Part shown: one piece after another, positions 10,543-21,234 of the stretch | Numbering within the stretch: the stretch's first letter is position 1 | How the letters are laid out: the number at the start of each line of letters is the position of its first letter | DNA from: Cherax quadricarinatus | Taxonomy: Eukaryota > Arthropoda > Malacostraca > Decapoda > Parastacidae | Direction: 5' to 3' | Length of the DNA stretch: 64,000 bases | Assembly (NCBI RefSeq): GCF_038502225.1 | Contig: NC_091301.1 | Coordinates: 22,657,008-22,721,007 of the forward strand | The notes under the pieces: model-generated | What the model was told of the DNA's origin: nothing | Seen by the model: the letters and a program-made list of their open reading frames with translations, nothing else | Database searches by the model: none | Made by a program: the position numbers and the translations under genes

Positions 10543-11672
10543 AGGTGGCATCACCTACGTAAGGGGCATCACCTACGTAAGTGGCATCATCTACGTAAGG
10601 GGCATCACCTACGCAAGGGGCATCATCTACGTAAGGAGCATCACCTACCTAAGGAGCATCACCTACCTAAGGGGCATCACCTACTTAAGGGGCATCACCT
10701 ACCTAAGGGGCATCACCTACGTAAGGGGCATCACCTACGTAAGGGGCATTACCTCCCTTAAGGGGCATCACCTACCTAAAGGGCATCACCTACGTAAAGG
10801 GCATCACCTACCTAAGGGCATTACCTACGTAAGGGGCATCACCTACGTAAGGGGCATCACCTACCTACGGGGCATCACCTACGTAAGGGGCATCACCTAC
10901 GTAAGGGGCGTCACCTACGTAAGGGGCATTACCTACGTAAAGGGCATCACCTACCTAAGGGGCATCACCTACCTAAGGGGCATCACCTACCTAAGGGGCA
11001 TCACCTACCTAAGGGGCATCACCTACGTAAGGGGCATCACCTACGTAAGGGGCATCACCTACCTAAGGGGCATCACCTACCTAAGGGGCATCACCTACGT
11101 AAGGGGCATCACCTACGTAAGGGGCATCACCTACGTAAGGGGCATCACCTACGTAAGGGGCATCACCTACGTAAGGGGCATCACCTACGTAAGGGGCATC
11201 ACCTACCTAAAGGGCATCGCCTACCTAAGGGGCATCACCTACCTAAGGGGCATCACCTACCTAAGGGGCATCACCTACCTAAGGGGCATCACCTACGTAA
11301 GGGGCATCACCTACGTAAAGGGCATCACCTACGTAAGGGGCATCACCTACGTAAGGGGCGTCACCTACGTAAGGGGCGTCACCTACGTAAAGGGCATCAC
11401 CTACGTAAGGGGCATCACCTACGTAAGGGGCATCACCTACCTAAGGGGCATCACCTGCCTAAGGGGCATCACCTACCTAAGGGGCATCACCTACCTAAGG
11501 GGCATCACCTACCTAAGGGGCATCATCTACCTAAGGGGCATCACCTACGTAAGGGGCATCACCTACCTAAGGGGCATCACCTACGTAAGGGGCATCACCT
11601 ACCTAAGGGGCATCACCTACCTAAGGGGCATCACCTACCTAAGGGGCATCACCTACGTAAGGGGCATCACAG
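10543..11672 (+). repeat. 18-bp minisatellite, open as a (GITYV/LR)n frame
   Basis: About 63 tandem units of 18 bp, GGCATCACCTACGTAAGG, with a frequent CCTACCTAAGG variant. Because 18 is a multiple of three, one frame stays open from 10499 to 11791 and would encode a G-I-T-Y-V-R hexapeptide repeat within 430 codons. One base is gained near 10752 and one lost near 10817, so the frame shifts and returns. A second frame is also stop-free, so openness alone is weak evidence for coding. The tail after the array (about 38 codons) is not recognised. Confidence 0.9.
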
Positions 11673-12178
<506 letters not shown>

Positions 12179-12345
12179 AACACTGATCTCTTGCCTAAGG
12201 AGACTCGAACCTACGAAACTTAGGACAAGGTCCGCAGTGCTTTACCAATCTACCCACACTGGACAATACCTTGGCGTGTAGCTTGCGCTACACGTTTGAT
12301 CCAAGGCAGCCAGCTTTCAGGGAGAAGGCTTACAGCTTTTCATCT
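12179..12345 (-). mobile_element. tRNA-derived SINE, minus-strand copy
   Basis: The minus strand carries a pol III B box (GGTTCGAGTCTCC, from 12199-12211) and an A-box-like stretch (TAGATTGGTAAAGC) about 45 nt upstream, the spacing of a tRNA promoter. Further upstream lies an 8-bp hairpin (CGTGTAGC-TTGC-GCTACACG, 12277-12296). The (TA)n run at 12039-12178 follows its 3' side. The same head and tail reappear on the plus strand at 12440-12544. Confidence 0.6.
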
Positions 12346-12383
12346 CATCAATGCATGCATCAGCCTTACTAGAGATTTAAACA

Positions 12384-13037
<654 letters not shown>

Positions 13038-13340
13038 ATATATATTAGTGTAATATAGAGAATAGAAAATATTTTTTTTAGGCTGGTCCTGCTTCTCGGT
13101 TTATAGTGAGAAAACAATGTTCTTGTCATTGTTAACACTGCAGTTCACTTTGCGCTTTTGATTTATTCTTACATGAGACATCGAAGTGCGCAGGTTGGTT
13201 CCTCGAGGGTCCGCATGCGATCTGTGGGCCGCAGGTCACGTGTCTGCTCTAAGCTTCGCCTCCCCTTCAGAAAAAATAGCAGAAACGATTGTTTGTTTGT
13301 TTTCAAGGAATGGACCGGATTCGAACCTATTTCCTGTTGA
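13038..13340. other. spacer with a possible tRNA-like remnant
   Basis: No gene. On the minus strand GGTTCGAATCCGGTCC (about 13313-13328) matches a B box, but no convincing A box was found, so at most a decayed SINE is present. Confidence 0.35.
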
Positions 13341-13360
13341 TACACACTGTAGAAAACTGT

Positions 13361-14995
13361 GGTTGATGCAACAGCCAGGGGGCCTGGTATCAGTACTTGT
13401 GGTTGGTGTAACAACCAGAGTGCCTAGTATCAGTACTTGTGGTTGGTGTAACAACCAGGGTGCCTAGTATCATTACTTGTGGTTGATGTAACAACCAGAG
13501 TGCCTAGTATCATTACTTGTGGTTGATGTAACAACCAGGGTGCCTAGTATCATTACTTGTGGTTGATGTAACATCCAGAGTGCCTAGTATCATTACTTGT
13601 GGTTGATGTAACAACCAGGGTGCCTAGTATCATTACTTGCGGTTGATGTAACAACAAGAGTGCCTAGTATCAGTACTTGTGGTTGATGTAACAACCAGAG
13701 TGCCTAGTATCATTACTTGTGGTTGATGTAACAACCAGGGTGCCTAGTATCATTACTTGTGGTTGATGTAACATCCAGAGTGTCTAGTATCATTACTTGT
13801 GGTTAATGTAACAACTAGGGTGCCTAGTATCATTACTTGTGGTTGATGTAACAACCAGGGTGCCTAGTATCATTACTTGTGGTTGATGTAACAACCAGGG
13901 TGCCTAGTATCATTACTTGTGGTTAATGTAACAACTAGGGTGCCTAGTATCATTACTTGTGGTTGATGTAACAACCAGGGTGCATAGTATCATTACTTGT
14001 GGTTAATGTAACAACTAGGGTGCCTAGTATCATTACTTGTGGTTGATGTAACAACCAGGGTGCCTAGTAACATTACTTGTGGCTGATGTAACATCCAGAG
14101 TGCCTAGTATCATTACTTGTGGTTAATGTAACAACTAGGGTGCCTAGTATCATTACTTGTGGTTGATGTAACAACCAGGGTGCCTAATATCATTACTTGT
14201 GGTTAATGTAACAACTAGGGTGCCTAGTATCATTACTTGTGGTTAATGTAACAACTAGGGTGCCTAGTATCATTACTTGTGGTTAATGTAACAACTAGGG
14301 TGCCTAGTATCATTACTTGTGGTTAATGTAACAACCAGGGTGCCTAGTATCATTACTTGTGGTTGATGTAACAACCAGGGTGCATAGTATCATTACTTGT
14401 GGTTGATGTAACAACCAGGGTGCCTAGTATCATTACTTGTGGTTAATGTAACAACTAGGGTGCCTAGTATCATTACTTGTGGTTGATGTAACAACCAGGG
14501 TGCATAGTATCATTACTTGTGGTTGATGTAACAACCAGGGTGCCTAGTATCATTACTTGTGGTTGATGTAACAACCAGAGTGCCTAGTAACATTACTTGT
14601 GGTTGATGTAACAACCAGAGTGCCTAGTATCATTACTTGTGGTTGATGTAACAACCAGAGTGCCTAGTATCATTACTTGTGGTTGATGTAACAACCAGAG
14701 CGCCTAGTAACATTACTTGTGGTTGATGTAACAACCAGGGTGCATAGTATCATTACTTGTGGTTGATGTAACAACCAGGGTGCCTAGTATCATTACTTGT
14801 GGTTGATGTAACAACCAGAGTGCCTAGTAACATTACTTGTGGTTGATGTAACAACCAGAGTGCCTAGTATCATTACTTGTGGTTGATGTAACAACCAGAG
14901 TGCCTAGTATCATTACTTGTGGTTGATGTAACAACCAGAGCGCCTAGTAACATTACTTGTGGTTGATGTAACAACCAGAGTGCCTAGTAACATTA
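13361..14995. repeat. 40-bp satellite, left block
   Basis: About 41 tandem units of 40 bp. Each contains GGTTGATGTAACAACC, a 5-bp inverted pair around ATGTAA, followed by an AGGGTGCCTAGTATCATTAC segment. Variants (GGTTAATG, ACAACTAGG, TGCATAG, AGTAACATT) are interspersed. The array resumes at 18663 after a LINE insertion. Confidence 0.95.
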
Positions 14996-15225
14996 TACAA
15001 GAACATAAGAACATAAGAAAGAAGGAACACTGCAACAGGCCTACTGACCCAGGGAGAGCAGGTCCATGTTGCCCCCCTAGATTAGACAAATGAAGCACCC
15101 CCCCCCCCGCCCCGGATTAGCCCAATGACCCACCCAGTCTGGTCACCTCCACTCAAGGATGGAGCACTGCACCAGACCCAGGAGCACAAGCTAGTCAGGT
15201 CCAACTCACACCCGACCACACCCAC

Positions 15226-15567
15226 TCACGTTTTAGCCTGAATAACTGTACTCGGGAGTTTGTTCCACTCATCCACAACTCTATTACCAAACCAATGCTT
15301 TCCTATATCCTTCCTGAATCTGAATTTTTCCAACTTAAAACCATTGCTGCGAGTCCTGTTTTGGCTGGAAATTTTCAGCACACTATTTACATCCCCTTTA
15401 TTTATTCCTGTTTTCCATTTATACACCTCGATCATATCCCCCTTAATTCTACGCCTTTCGAGAGAGTGCAGATTCAGGGCCCTCAGTCTATCCTCATAGG
15501 GAAGATTTCTGATACATGGTGTGAGACCTTTACCCACTCTGCCTGAGGTATCCCAGCAAGTGAGCAC
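15226..15567 (-). pseudogene. LINE C-terminal region
   Basis: About 113 codons matching the C-terminal region of CR1-like pol proteins: Y-E-D-R-L-R-A-L-N-L, L-E-R-R-R-I-K-G-D-M-I-E-V-Y-K, a K-I-S-S-Q-N-R-T-R stretch, then F-G-N-R-V-V-D-E-W-N-K-L-P. It is separated from the RT half by about 165 bp of unrelated-looking sequence, so the RT palm with its F-A-D-D box is missing. Confidence 0.75.
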
Positions 15568-15731
15568 GTTTCCTGTGTTATCCCAGTGCTTAACAGAATA
15601 GGGAATAGCATATGGAGGTACAAATAAGAATGGGAACTATGGCTATAGTTTACTTAATATAATAAAGGGGCAAGAATACAACATATCCTGATGGACATCT
15701 ACATAATATAACAATTGACCTATGAGACTTA

Positions 15732-16844
15732 TTACCAGGGGGAAAGGTAGATGTTATCAATAACCCGGACTAGTACTCTTAATTCACCGACCAGTTGACC
15801 CAAGAGTCCCATTGCGTGGTCCACTAAATTCGTAAGACAGGAACGCCCCTTTGTAAAACCGTGTTGAGATTCATTAATCAATCTGTGCCTATCAAGATGG
15901 CAACGAATTGCTTCGGCAATTATTGATTCCATAAATTTTCCCACTATGGAGGTAAGGCTTATTGGTCTATAGTTCGAAGCCAAGAACCTGTCACCTGCCT
16001 TGTAAATAGGTATTACATTTGCCATTTTCCGCTTATCAGGCACTATGCCAGTTTGGAGTGATATGTTAAAAAGATTAGCCAAAGGTATGCTAAGTTCCTC
16101 TTTACATTCCTTTAACACCCTTGCAAACAGTTCATCAGGGCCTGGGGATTTGTTAGGCTTTAGTTTCTCTATTTGTCTAAGGACCATGTCACTAGTTACT
16201 GCAATCGTACATAGTTTATTATCATCCTGTTCTACATAATCTATTATTTCAGGAATATCGCTAGTATTTTCCCGGGTGAAAACTGAGAGGAAGTAGGTAT
16301 TGAGAATATCACACATATCCTTACTGTCAGTGATCTGACCAGAGTTACTCTTAAGTGGGCCAGTCTTGTCCTTAATCTTACCTCTGTATACCTGAAAGAA
16401 CCCTTTTGGGTTAGTCTTTGAATCCCTTGTGACCTTAGCCTCATAATCCCTTTTTGCTTTTCTTATTCCTTTCTTTATTTCTCTCTTTAATTGAATATAT
16501 TGATTTCTTAACTGCCCATCCCTTCTTTTGATACGCCTATATATGCCTCTCTTTTGACCAATGGGATGTTTTAATCTATTGTTTATCCATTTGGGATCAT
16601 TTTTGTTAGATTTAATTTCCCTATTCGGAACAAAAGTTGTCTGGGCAGCTAGAACTATGCTCTGAAAAACGTCATATTGGCAACCAAGATCACCTACCTG
16701 ACCCATAGTCAGGACATCCCAATTTAGCCCACCCAGGTAATTTTTCAGTCCCAAGAAGTCGGCCAAGCGAAAATCTGGGACAGATTTGATTGCAGTTATC
16801 TGGGTAATTCCATGATATATTGAAACTAAGTGATTTGTGATCAC
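15732..16844 (-). pseudogene. LINE reverse transcriptase, N-terminal half
   Basis: 370 codons covering the endonuclease-RT linker and the first RT blocks: K-P-N-K-S-P-G-P-D, A-N-V-I-P-I-Y-K-A-G-D, N-Y-R-P-I-S-L-T-S and Q-H-G-F-T-K-G-R-S-C-L-T-N-L. The frame then leaves the family after L-V-D-H, short of the first catalytic Asp block. The beginning is cut by the LTR element at 16851 and is out of frame for its first residues. Confidence 0.8.
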
Positions 16845-17034
16845 TTTCCCCTGTGATGTAGTTCAGCTGGGCTTGTGAGGTCTCTGGGGAGACCTAATTT
16901 AACCAATTATATGGTCCCACCTTGCCTTGGCAGACGTCTGTAGCCACGCCCACGTCTGAGGTCTTTTGTTCTTAACAGCGTCAGAGCTCGGCGTCAGGTC
17001 GCAACACGTGGTTGTGGAGGGTGCTTGGACCACC

Positions 17035-17041
17035 ATAAAAG
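17035..17041 (+). promoter_or_regulatory. TATA-like box of the LTR
   Basis: ATAAAAG lies 183 bp into the LTR, a usual place for the LTR promoter. No other support. Confidence 0.4.
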
Positions 17042-17400
17042 CCCAAGGAAGAGCATGATCATGAGATTCGAGCGGAGCTGCTGCTGGGATGCAGAGCTCC
17101 TGAGCAGAGATTCGAGCAGAGCTCTGGCCTGTGAGCAGAGCCGAGCTGGAGAGTCTTGGGAGGAGAGACTGTTGGAGACATTGGGCAGAGTACTGGCTTG
17201 GCGCAGTACTCGTGCTGTGTAGGTCTTGGGACCTGTGGCTTAGTTCCTGTAGTGAACTGTCCTCTGTACAATATTGTAAGTTACATTCATTTTGGTCAAG
17301 TTGATTGTATTCCCTGTCTCACTGCTTATGTGTACCATCCCATTTATCTAAACCACAATAATGTTCTGTTCCCAAATATATTATGGTACAAAGACGTAAT

Positions 17401-17406
17401 AATAAA
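17401..17406 (+). promoter_or_regulatory. polyadenylation signal of the LTR
   Basis: AATAAA lies about 365 bp after the TATA-like box and before a T-rich stretch, as expected near an R/U5 border. Confidence 0.45.
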
Positions 17407-17679
17407 CTGTGTTTGAGTAGAATAGTAATATTCACTGTCCCCGTTATTTTCTCCATTTATTTATGTTTATATGAGTGAAGAGTGGGCGAGGCATATGTTA
17501 GTGAGTATTGTAGAGTTAATGAGAGTGTCGTGGTGGTCACCACTGACCTGTCATTACCTACCTACCTCCGCTAATCATCTCACTCCTAACACCGCGCCAG
17601 CCTCTCCCCTGCCTACATAATCCCTTACTCCCATATCCCCCACTTATATCCTATTCGATCATTACCCCCCTACATGACA

Positions 17680-17757
17680 TGGTGGCAGCGGTGGGATTCG
17701 AACCCACGCCTCCGAAGAGACTGGTGCCTCAAACCAGTCTCTTCGGAGGCGTGGGAA
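17680..17757 (-). other. tRNA-Leu(GAG)-derived snap-back sequence, includes LTR primer-binding site
   Basis: Read on the minus strand, this ends GGGTTCGAATCCCACC then GCTGCCACCA, the T arm and acceptor of a tRNA-Leu including the post-transcriptional CCA. Upstream lies the variable arm and an anticodon arm CTGGT-TTGAGGC-ACCAG, whose loop gives anticodon GAG. The sequence then mirrors itself: 17703-17725 and 17733-17755 form a perfect 23-bp stem around the anticodon loop. It is not a functional tRNA gene, since its 5' half is replaced by the mirror copy. Confidence 0.8.
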
Positions 17758-17772
17758 CCTACATGACACCCC

Positions 17773-18564
17773 AAGCTCATCATTAACTTCAAGATTATTA
17801 ATTAGTGAATCTTTGTTGGCAAGAACCAAGTCAAGCAGATTGTTTCCTCTAGTTGGTTCTGTCACAACCTGTTCTAAAAAGCAATCCTGAACCGTATCAA
17901 GAAAGTCACTAGACTCAAGATTTCCTGTCATAATGTTCCAATCAATTTGTCTAAAGTTAAAATCTCCCATTATCACAACATTTTCATATCTAGATGCCTT
18001 ATGAATTTCGTCCCATAACAGCTTACTGCCCTCCCTATCAATGTTTGGGGGCCTATAAATCACACCCAAAATTAATTTGTCACGTCCCTCGAGAAACTGT
18101 AGCCAAACAGATTCTGTGTTCGATGTTTCTAATCTTATATCATGTCTAAGACAACAATTTAAATTTTCTCTGACATACATCGCCACTCCACCACCCTTCC
18201 TGTTGACCCTATCAGTGTGGAATAGTTTATAACCCTGTATGTTGCATTCAGAAGGCATTTCTCTATCTTTCAGGTTGAACCAGGTCTCTGTTATACCAAT
18301 AATATCTATATTACCTACACTTGCAAGTAATTTTAGCTCATCTATCTTATTTCTTAGACTCCTACTATTTGTATAGTAAACCTTGAGGGAGCTAGTCACT
18401 CGTTGCCCTCTACTATCTCTCTTTGTTTGTTGATCAATTGATTTGCCATTATTAGCAACTTTATTTTGAATATTGTCTTTTAAACATATCGCTGAGGCAT
18501 CCCGGTAATAACTGCTGTTTTTAACCCTAATACTGCAGCCTGATTGTTTCCCACAAACACCCAT
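17773..18564 (-). pseudogene. LINE AP-endonuclease domain
   Basis: About 264 codons of an exonuclease-endonuclease-phosphatase fold that nicks target DNA for reverse transcription. Visible motifs in order are Y-T-N-S-R-S-L (first Asn), G-I-T-E-T-W (catalytic Glu), G-G-G-V-A-M-Y-V, G-V-I-Y-R-P-P, V-I-M-G-D-F-N-F and L-L-D-L-V-L. The final S-D-H motif lies on the other side of the LTR insertion. An N-terminal extension of about 65 residues is not recognised. The open frame runs on into the LTR with unrelated codons. Confidence 0.8.
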
Positions 18565-18662
18565 ACCTCTATAATCTATCAGTATAAATTCCTAGACAAG
18601 TCATCAATTACCCTCTCAATTGAATTGGCTAATGCAACCACTTCATCCCCAGAGAGATTACT

Positions 18663-19968
18663 TATGGTTGATGTAACAACCAGAATGCCTAGTAACATTA
18701 CTTGTGGTTGATGTAACAACCAGAGTGCCTAGTAACATTACTTGTGGTTGATGTAACAACCAGAGTGCCTAGTAACATTACTTGTGGTTGATGTAACAAC
18801 CAGAGTGCCTAGTAACATTACTTGTGGTTGATGTAACAACCAGGGTGCATAGTAACATTACTTGTGGTTGATGTAACAACCAGGGTGCATAGTATCATTA
18901 CTTGTGGTTGATGTAACAACCAGAGTGCCTAGTAACATTACTTGTGGTTGATGTAACAACCAGGGTGCCTAGTATCATTACTTGTGGTTGATGTAACAAC
19001 CAGGGTGCCTAGTATCATTACTTGTGGTTGATGTAACAACCAGGGTGCATAGTATCATTACTTGTGGTTGATGTAACAACCAGGGTGCATAGTATCATTA
19101 CTTGTGGTTGATGTAACAACCAGGGTGCCTAGTATCATTACTTGTGGTTGATGTAACAACCAGGGTGCCTAGTATCATTACTTGTGGTTGATGTAACAAC
19201 CAGGGTGCATAGTATCATTACTTGTGGTTGATGTAACAACCAGGGTGCCTAGTATCATTACTTGTGGTTGATGTAACAACCAGGGTGCCTAGTATCATTA
19301 CTTGTGGTTGATGTAACAACCAGGGTGCCTAGTATCATTACTTGTGGTTGATGTAACAACCAGGGTGCCTAGTATCATTACTTGTGGTTGATGTAACAAC
19401 CAGGGTGCCTAGTATCATTACTTGTGGTTGATGTAACAACCAGGGTGCATAGTAACATTACTTGTGGTTGATGTAACAACCAGAGCGCCTAGTATCATTA
19501 CTTATGGTTAATGTAACAACCAGGGTGCCTAGTAACGTTACTTGTGGCTGATGTAACAACCAGGGTGCATAGTATCATTACTTTTGGTTGATGTAACAAC
19601 CAGGGTGCCTAGTAACACTACTTGTGGTTGATGTAACAACTAGGGGCCTAGTAACATTACTTGTGGTTGATGTAACAACCAGAATGCCTAGAAACATTAC
19701 TTGTGGTTGATGTAACAACCAGAGTGCCTAGTAACATTACTTGTGGTTGATGCAGCAACCAGGGTGCCTAGTAACTTTACTTGTGGTTGATGTAACAGTC
19801 AGGGTGCCCAGTAACATTACTTGTGGTTGATGTAACAACCAGAGTGCCTAGTAACATTACTTGTGGTTGATGCAGCAACCAGGGTGCCTAGTAACTTTAC
19901 TTGTGGTTGATGTAACAGTCAGGGTGCCCAGTAACATTACTTGTGGTTGATGTAACAACCAGGGTGAC
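18663..19968. repeat. 40-bp satellite, right block
   Basis: Continuation of the array at 13361-14995, about 33 units. Variants AGTAACATT and TGCATAG are frequent. The last 350 bp contain a duplicated pair of diverged units (GATGCAGCAACC, AACAGTCAGGG). Confidence 0.95.
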
Positions 19969-19983
19969 TGTAAATATCTCTTT

Positions 19984-20130
19984 ATCGTTCCCTCCCTCCG
20001 TCTCTTCTTCCCTCCCTCCCTCCCTCCCTCTCTCTCTCCTCCTTTCCTTCCCTCTTTCCCTCCGTCTCTCATTCCTTCCTTCCTTCTCTTCTTCCTCCTT
20101 ACCTTCCTTCTTTCCTCCTTCCCATGTCAG
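19984..20130. repeat. C/T-rich tract
   Basis: Interrupted CCCT, CCTT and CTCT repeats, polypyrimidine on the plus strand. Confidence 0.8.
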
Positions 20131-20363
20131 TAGTGCTACTGTGTACTGTATCCTACTTTATAAATATGCTCCCTTGCTAGCCGTGACGTCACAAGACCCA
20201 TCACGTGTTAACAGTAGGCTAGAGACCTCGAGGTCACTTCCCGCCAGACAGACTGGACAAGACAAGACAGGTGGCTCTGCTCCTCTAGACTTATTGATAC
20301 GCCTCCAAGACATCCAACGTGTGTATTTCTTACTCTAATATCTCTTCGCGAACCCCCACGACA

Positions 20364-20476
20364 CCTCCCTCCCTCCTTCCCTCCCTCCCTCCTTCCCTCC
20401 CTCCCTCCTTCCCTCCTTCCCTCCCTCCCTCCTTCCCTCCCTCCCTCCCTCCCTCCCTCCCTCCCTCCCTCCCTCA
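20364..20476. repeat. (CCCT)n / (GGGA)n microsatellite
   Basis: Nearly pure CCCT with CCTT interruptions, at least 20 units. The minus strand has regularly spaced GGG runs that could form G-quadruplexes. Confidence 0.9.
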
Positions 20477-20633
20477 GGTAGACACAATGAGACAACAGTC
20501 AAACAGTATAAGTAATTATTTTCTGAAGAAAACGGAAAAAAAATCTTTTTGTTTCCTTGTTCTTTGTTTCCGCTTCAATCATTACCTTATAAGACTGAGT
20601 AATGAGCAGACCCTGATTAATGTCTGCCTCCAG

Positions 20634-21115
20634 GAGCAGACGAGGGTAGCAGCAGACGAGGGTAGCAGCAGACGAGGGGAGAAGCAGACGAGGGTAGCAG
20701 CAGACGAGGGGAGAAGCAGACGAGGGTAGCAGCAGACGAGGGTAGCAGCAGACGAGGGGAGAAGCAGACGAGGGTAGCAGCAGACGAGGGGAGAAGCAGA
20801 CGAGGGTAGCAGCAGACGAGGGAAGAAGCAGACGAGGGTAGCAGCAGACGAGGGGAGAAGCAGACGAAGGTAGCAGCAGACGAGGGGAGAAGCAGACGAA
20901 GGTAGCAGCAGACGAGGGGAGAAGCAGACGAGGGTAGCAGCAGACGAGGGGAGAAGCAGACGAGGGTAGCAGCAGACGAGGGGAGAAGCAGACAAGGGTA
21001 GCAGCAGACGAGGGGAGAAGCAGACGAGGGTAGCAGCAGACGAGGGGAGAAGCAGACGAGGGTAGCAGCAGACGAGGGGAGGAGCAGAGAAGGGGAGGAG
21101 CAGCAGACGAGGGGA
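20634..21115. repeat. 16-bp minisatellite in 32-bp dimers
   Basis: About 30 units of AGCAGACGAGGGTAGC alternating with AGCAGACGAGGGGAGA, so the effective period is 32 bp over most of the array. Confidence 0.9.
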
Positions 21116-21234
21116 GTTGCAGCAGACTACGGGAGGAGGAGAAAGAGGAAGAATAAACGAGGTAGGAACAGGAGAAGCAGCAACAGATGAGGGAAGAGTT
21201 AGTAGGAGGAAGAGCAAACGAGAGCAAAGGTGAA

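Larger units (their letters stand above)
16852..17768 (+). mobile_element. LTR retrotransposon remnant (solo-LTR-like) with tRNA-Leu copy
   Basis: Flanked by a 4-bp duplication CCCC (16848-16851 and 17769-17772). Removing it restores the LINE frame D-E-L-G-E-S-D-H. The LTR (16852-17679, 828 bp) begins TGTGATGTAG and ends CTACATGACA, 9 of 10 positions inverted. Position 17680 begins TGGTGGCAGCGGTGGG, a primer-binding site matching the 3' end of mature tRNA-Leu including CCA. There is no gag or pol. The last 11 bp (17758-17768) repeat the LTR end CCTACATGACA. A 4-bp duplication and TG...CA ends are common in Gypsy- and BEL-type elements; the clade cannot be set without an internal region. Confidence 0.85.
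14996..18659 (-). mobile_element. second CR1-like LINE family, inserted in the 40-bp satellite
   Basis: A minus-strand LINE. Its 3' tail is a repeated 8-mer (ATGTTCTT, seen reversed at 14999-15023), a tail type known for CR1 elements. In minus-strand order it holds AP-endonuclease (18564-17773), RT N-terminal half (16844-15732) and the C-terminal region (15567-15226). The RT catalytic part is deleted, and an LTR element interrupts it at 16852-17768. The satellite resumes on both sides, so the LINE entered an existing array. Confidence 0.85.

Noticed and set aside
13361..14995. Possible CRISPR array (regular 40-bp repeats)
   Set aside because: Whole units repeat without unique spacers, no cas genes exist, and the surroundings are eukaryotic repeats. 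The same applies to the 20-, 31-, 33-, 41- and 44-bp arrays.
17156..17416. 86-codon and neighbouring open frames within the LTR
   Set aside because: They lie wholly inside the LTR between promoter and polyadenylation signals and resemble no gag, pol or host protein.
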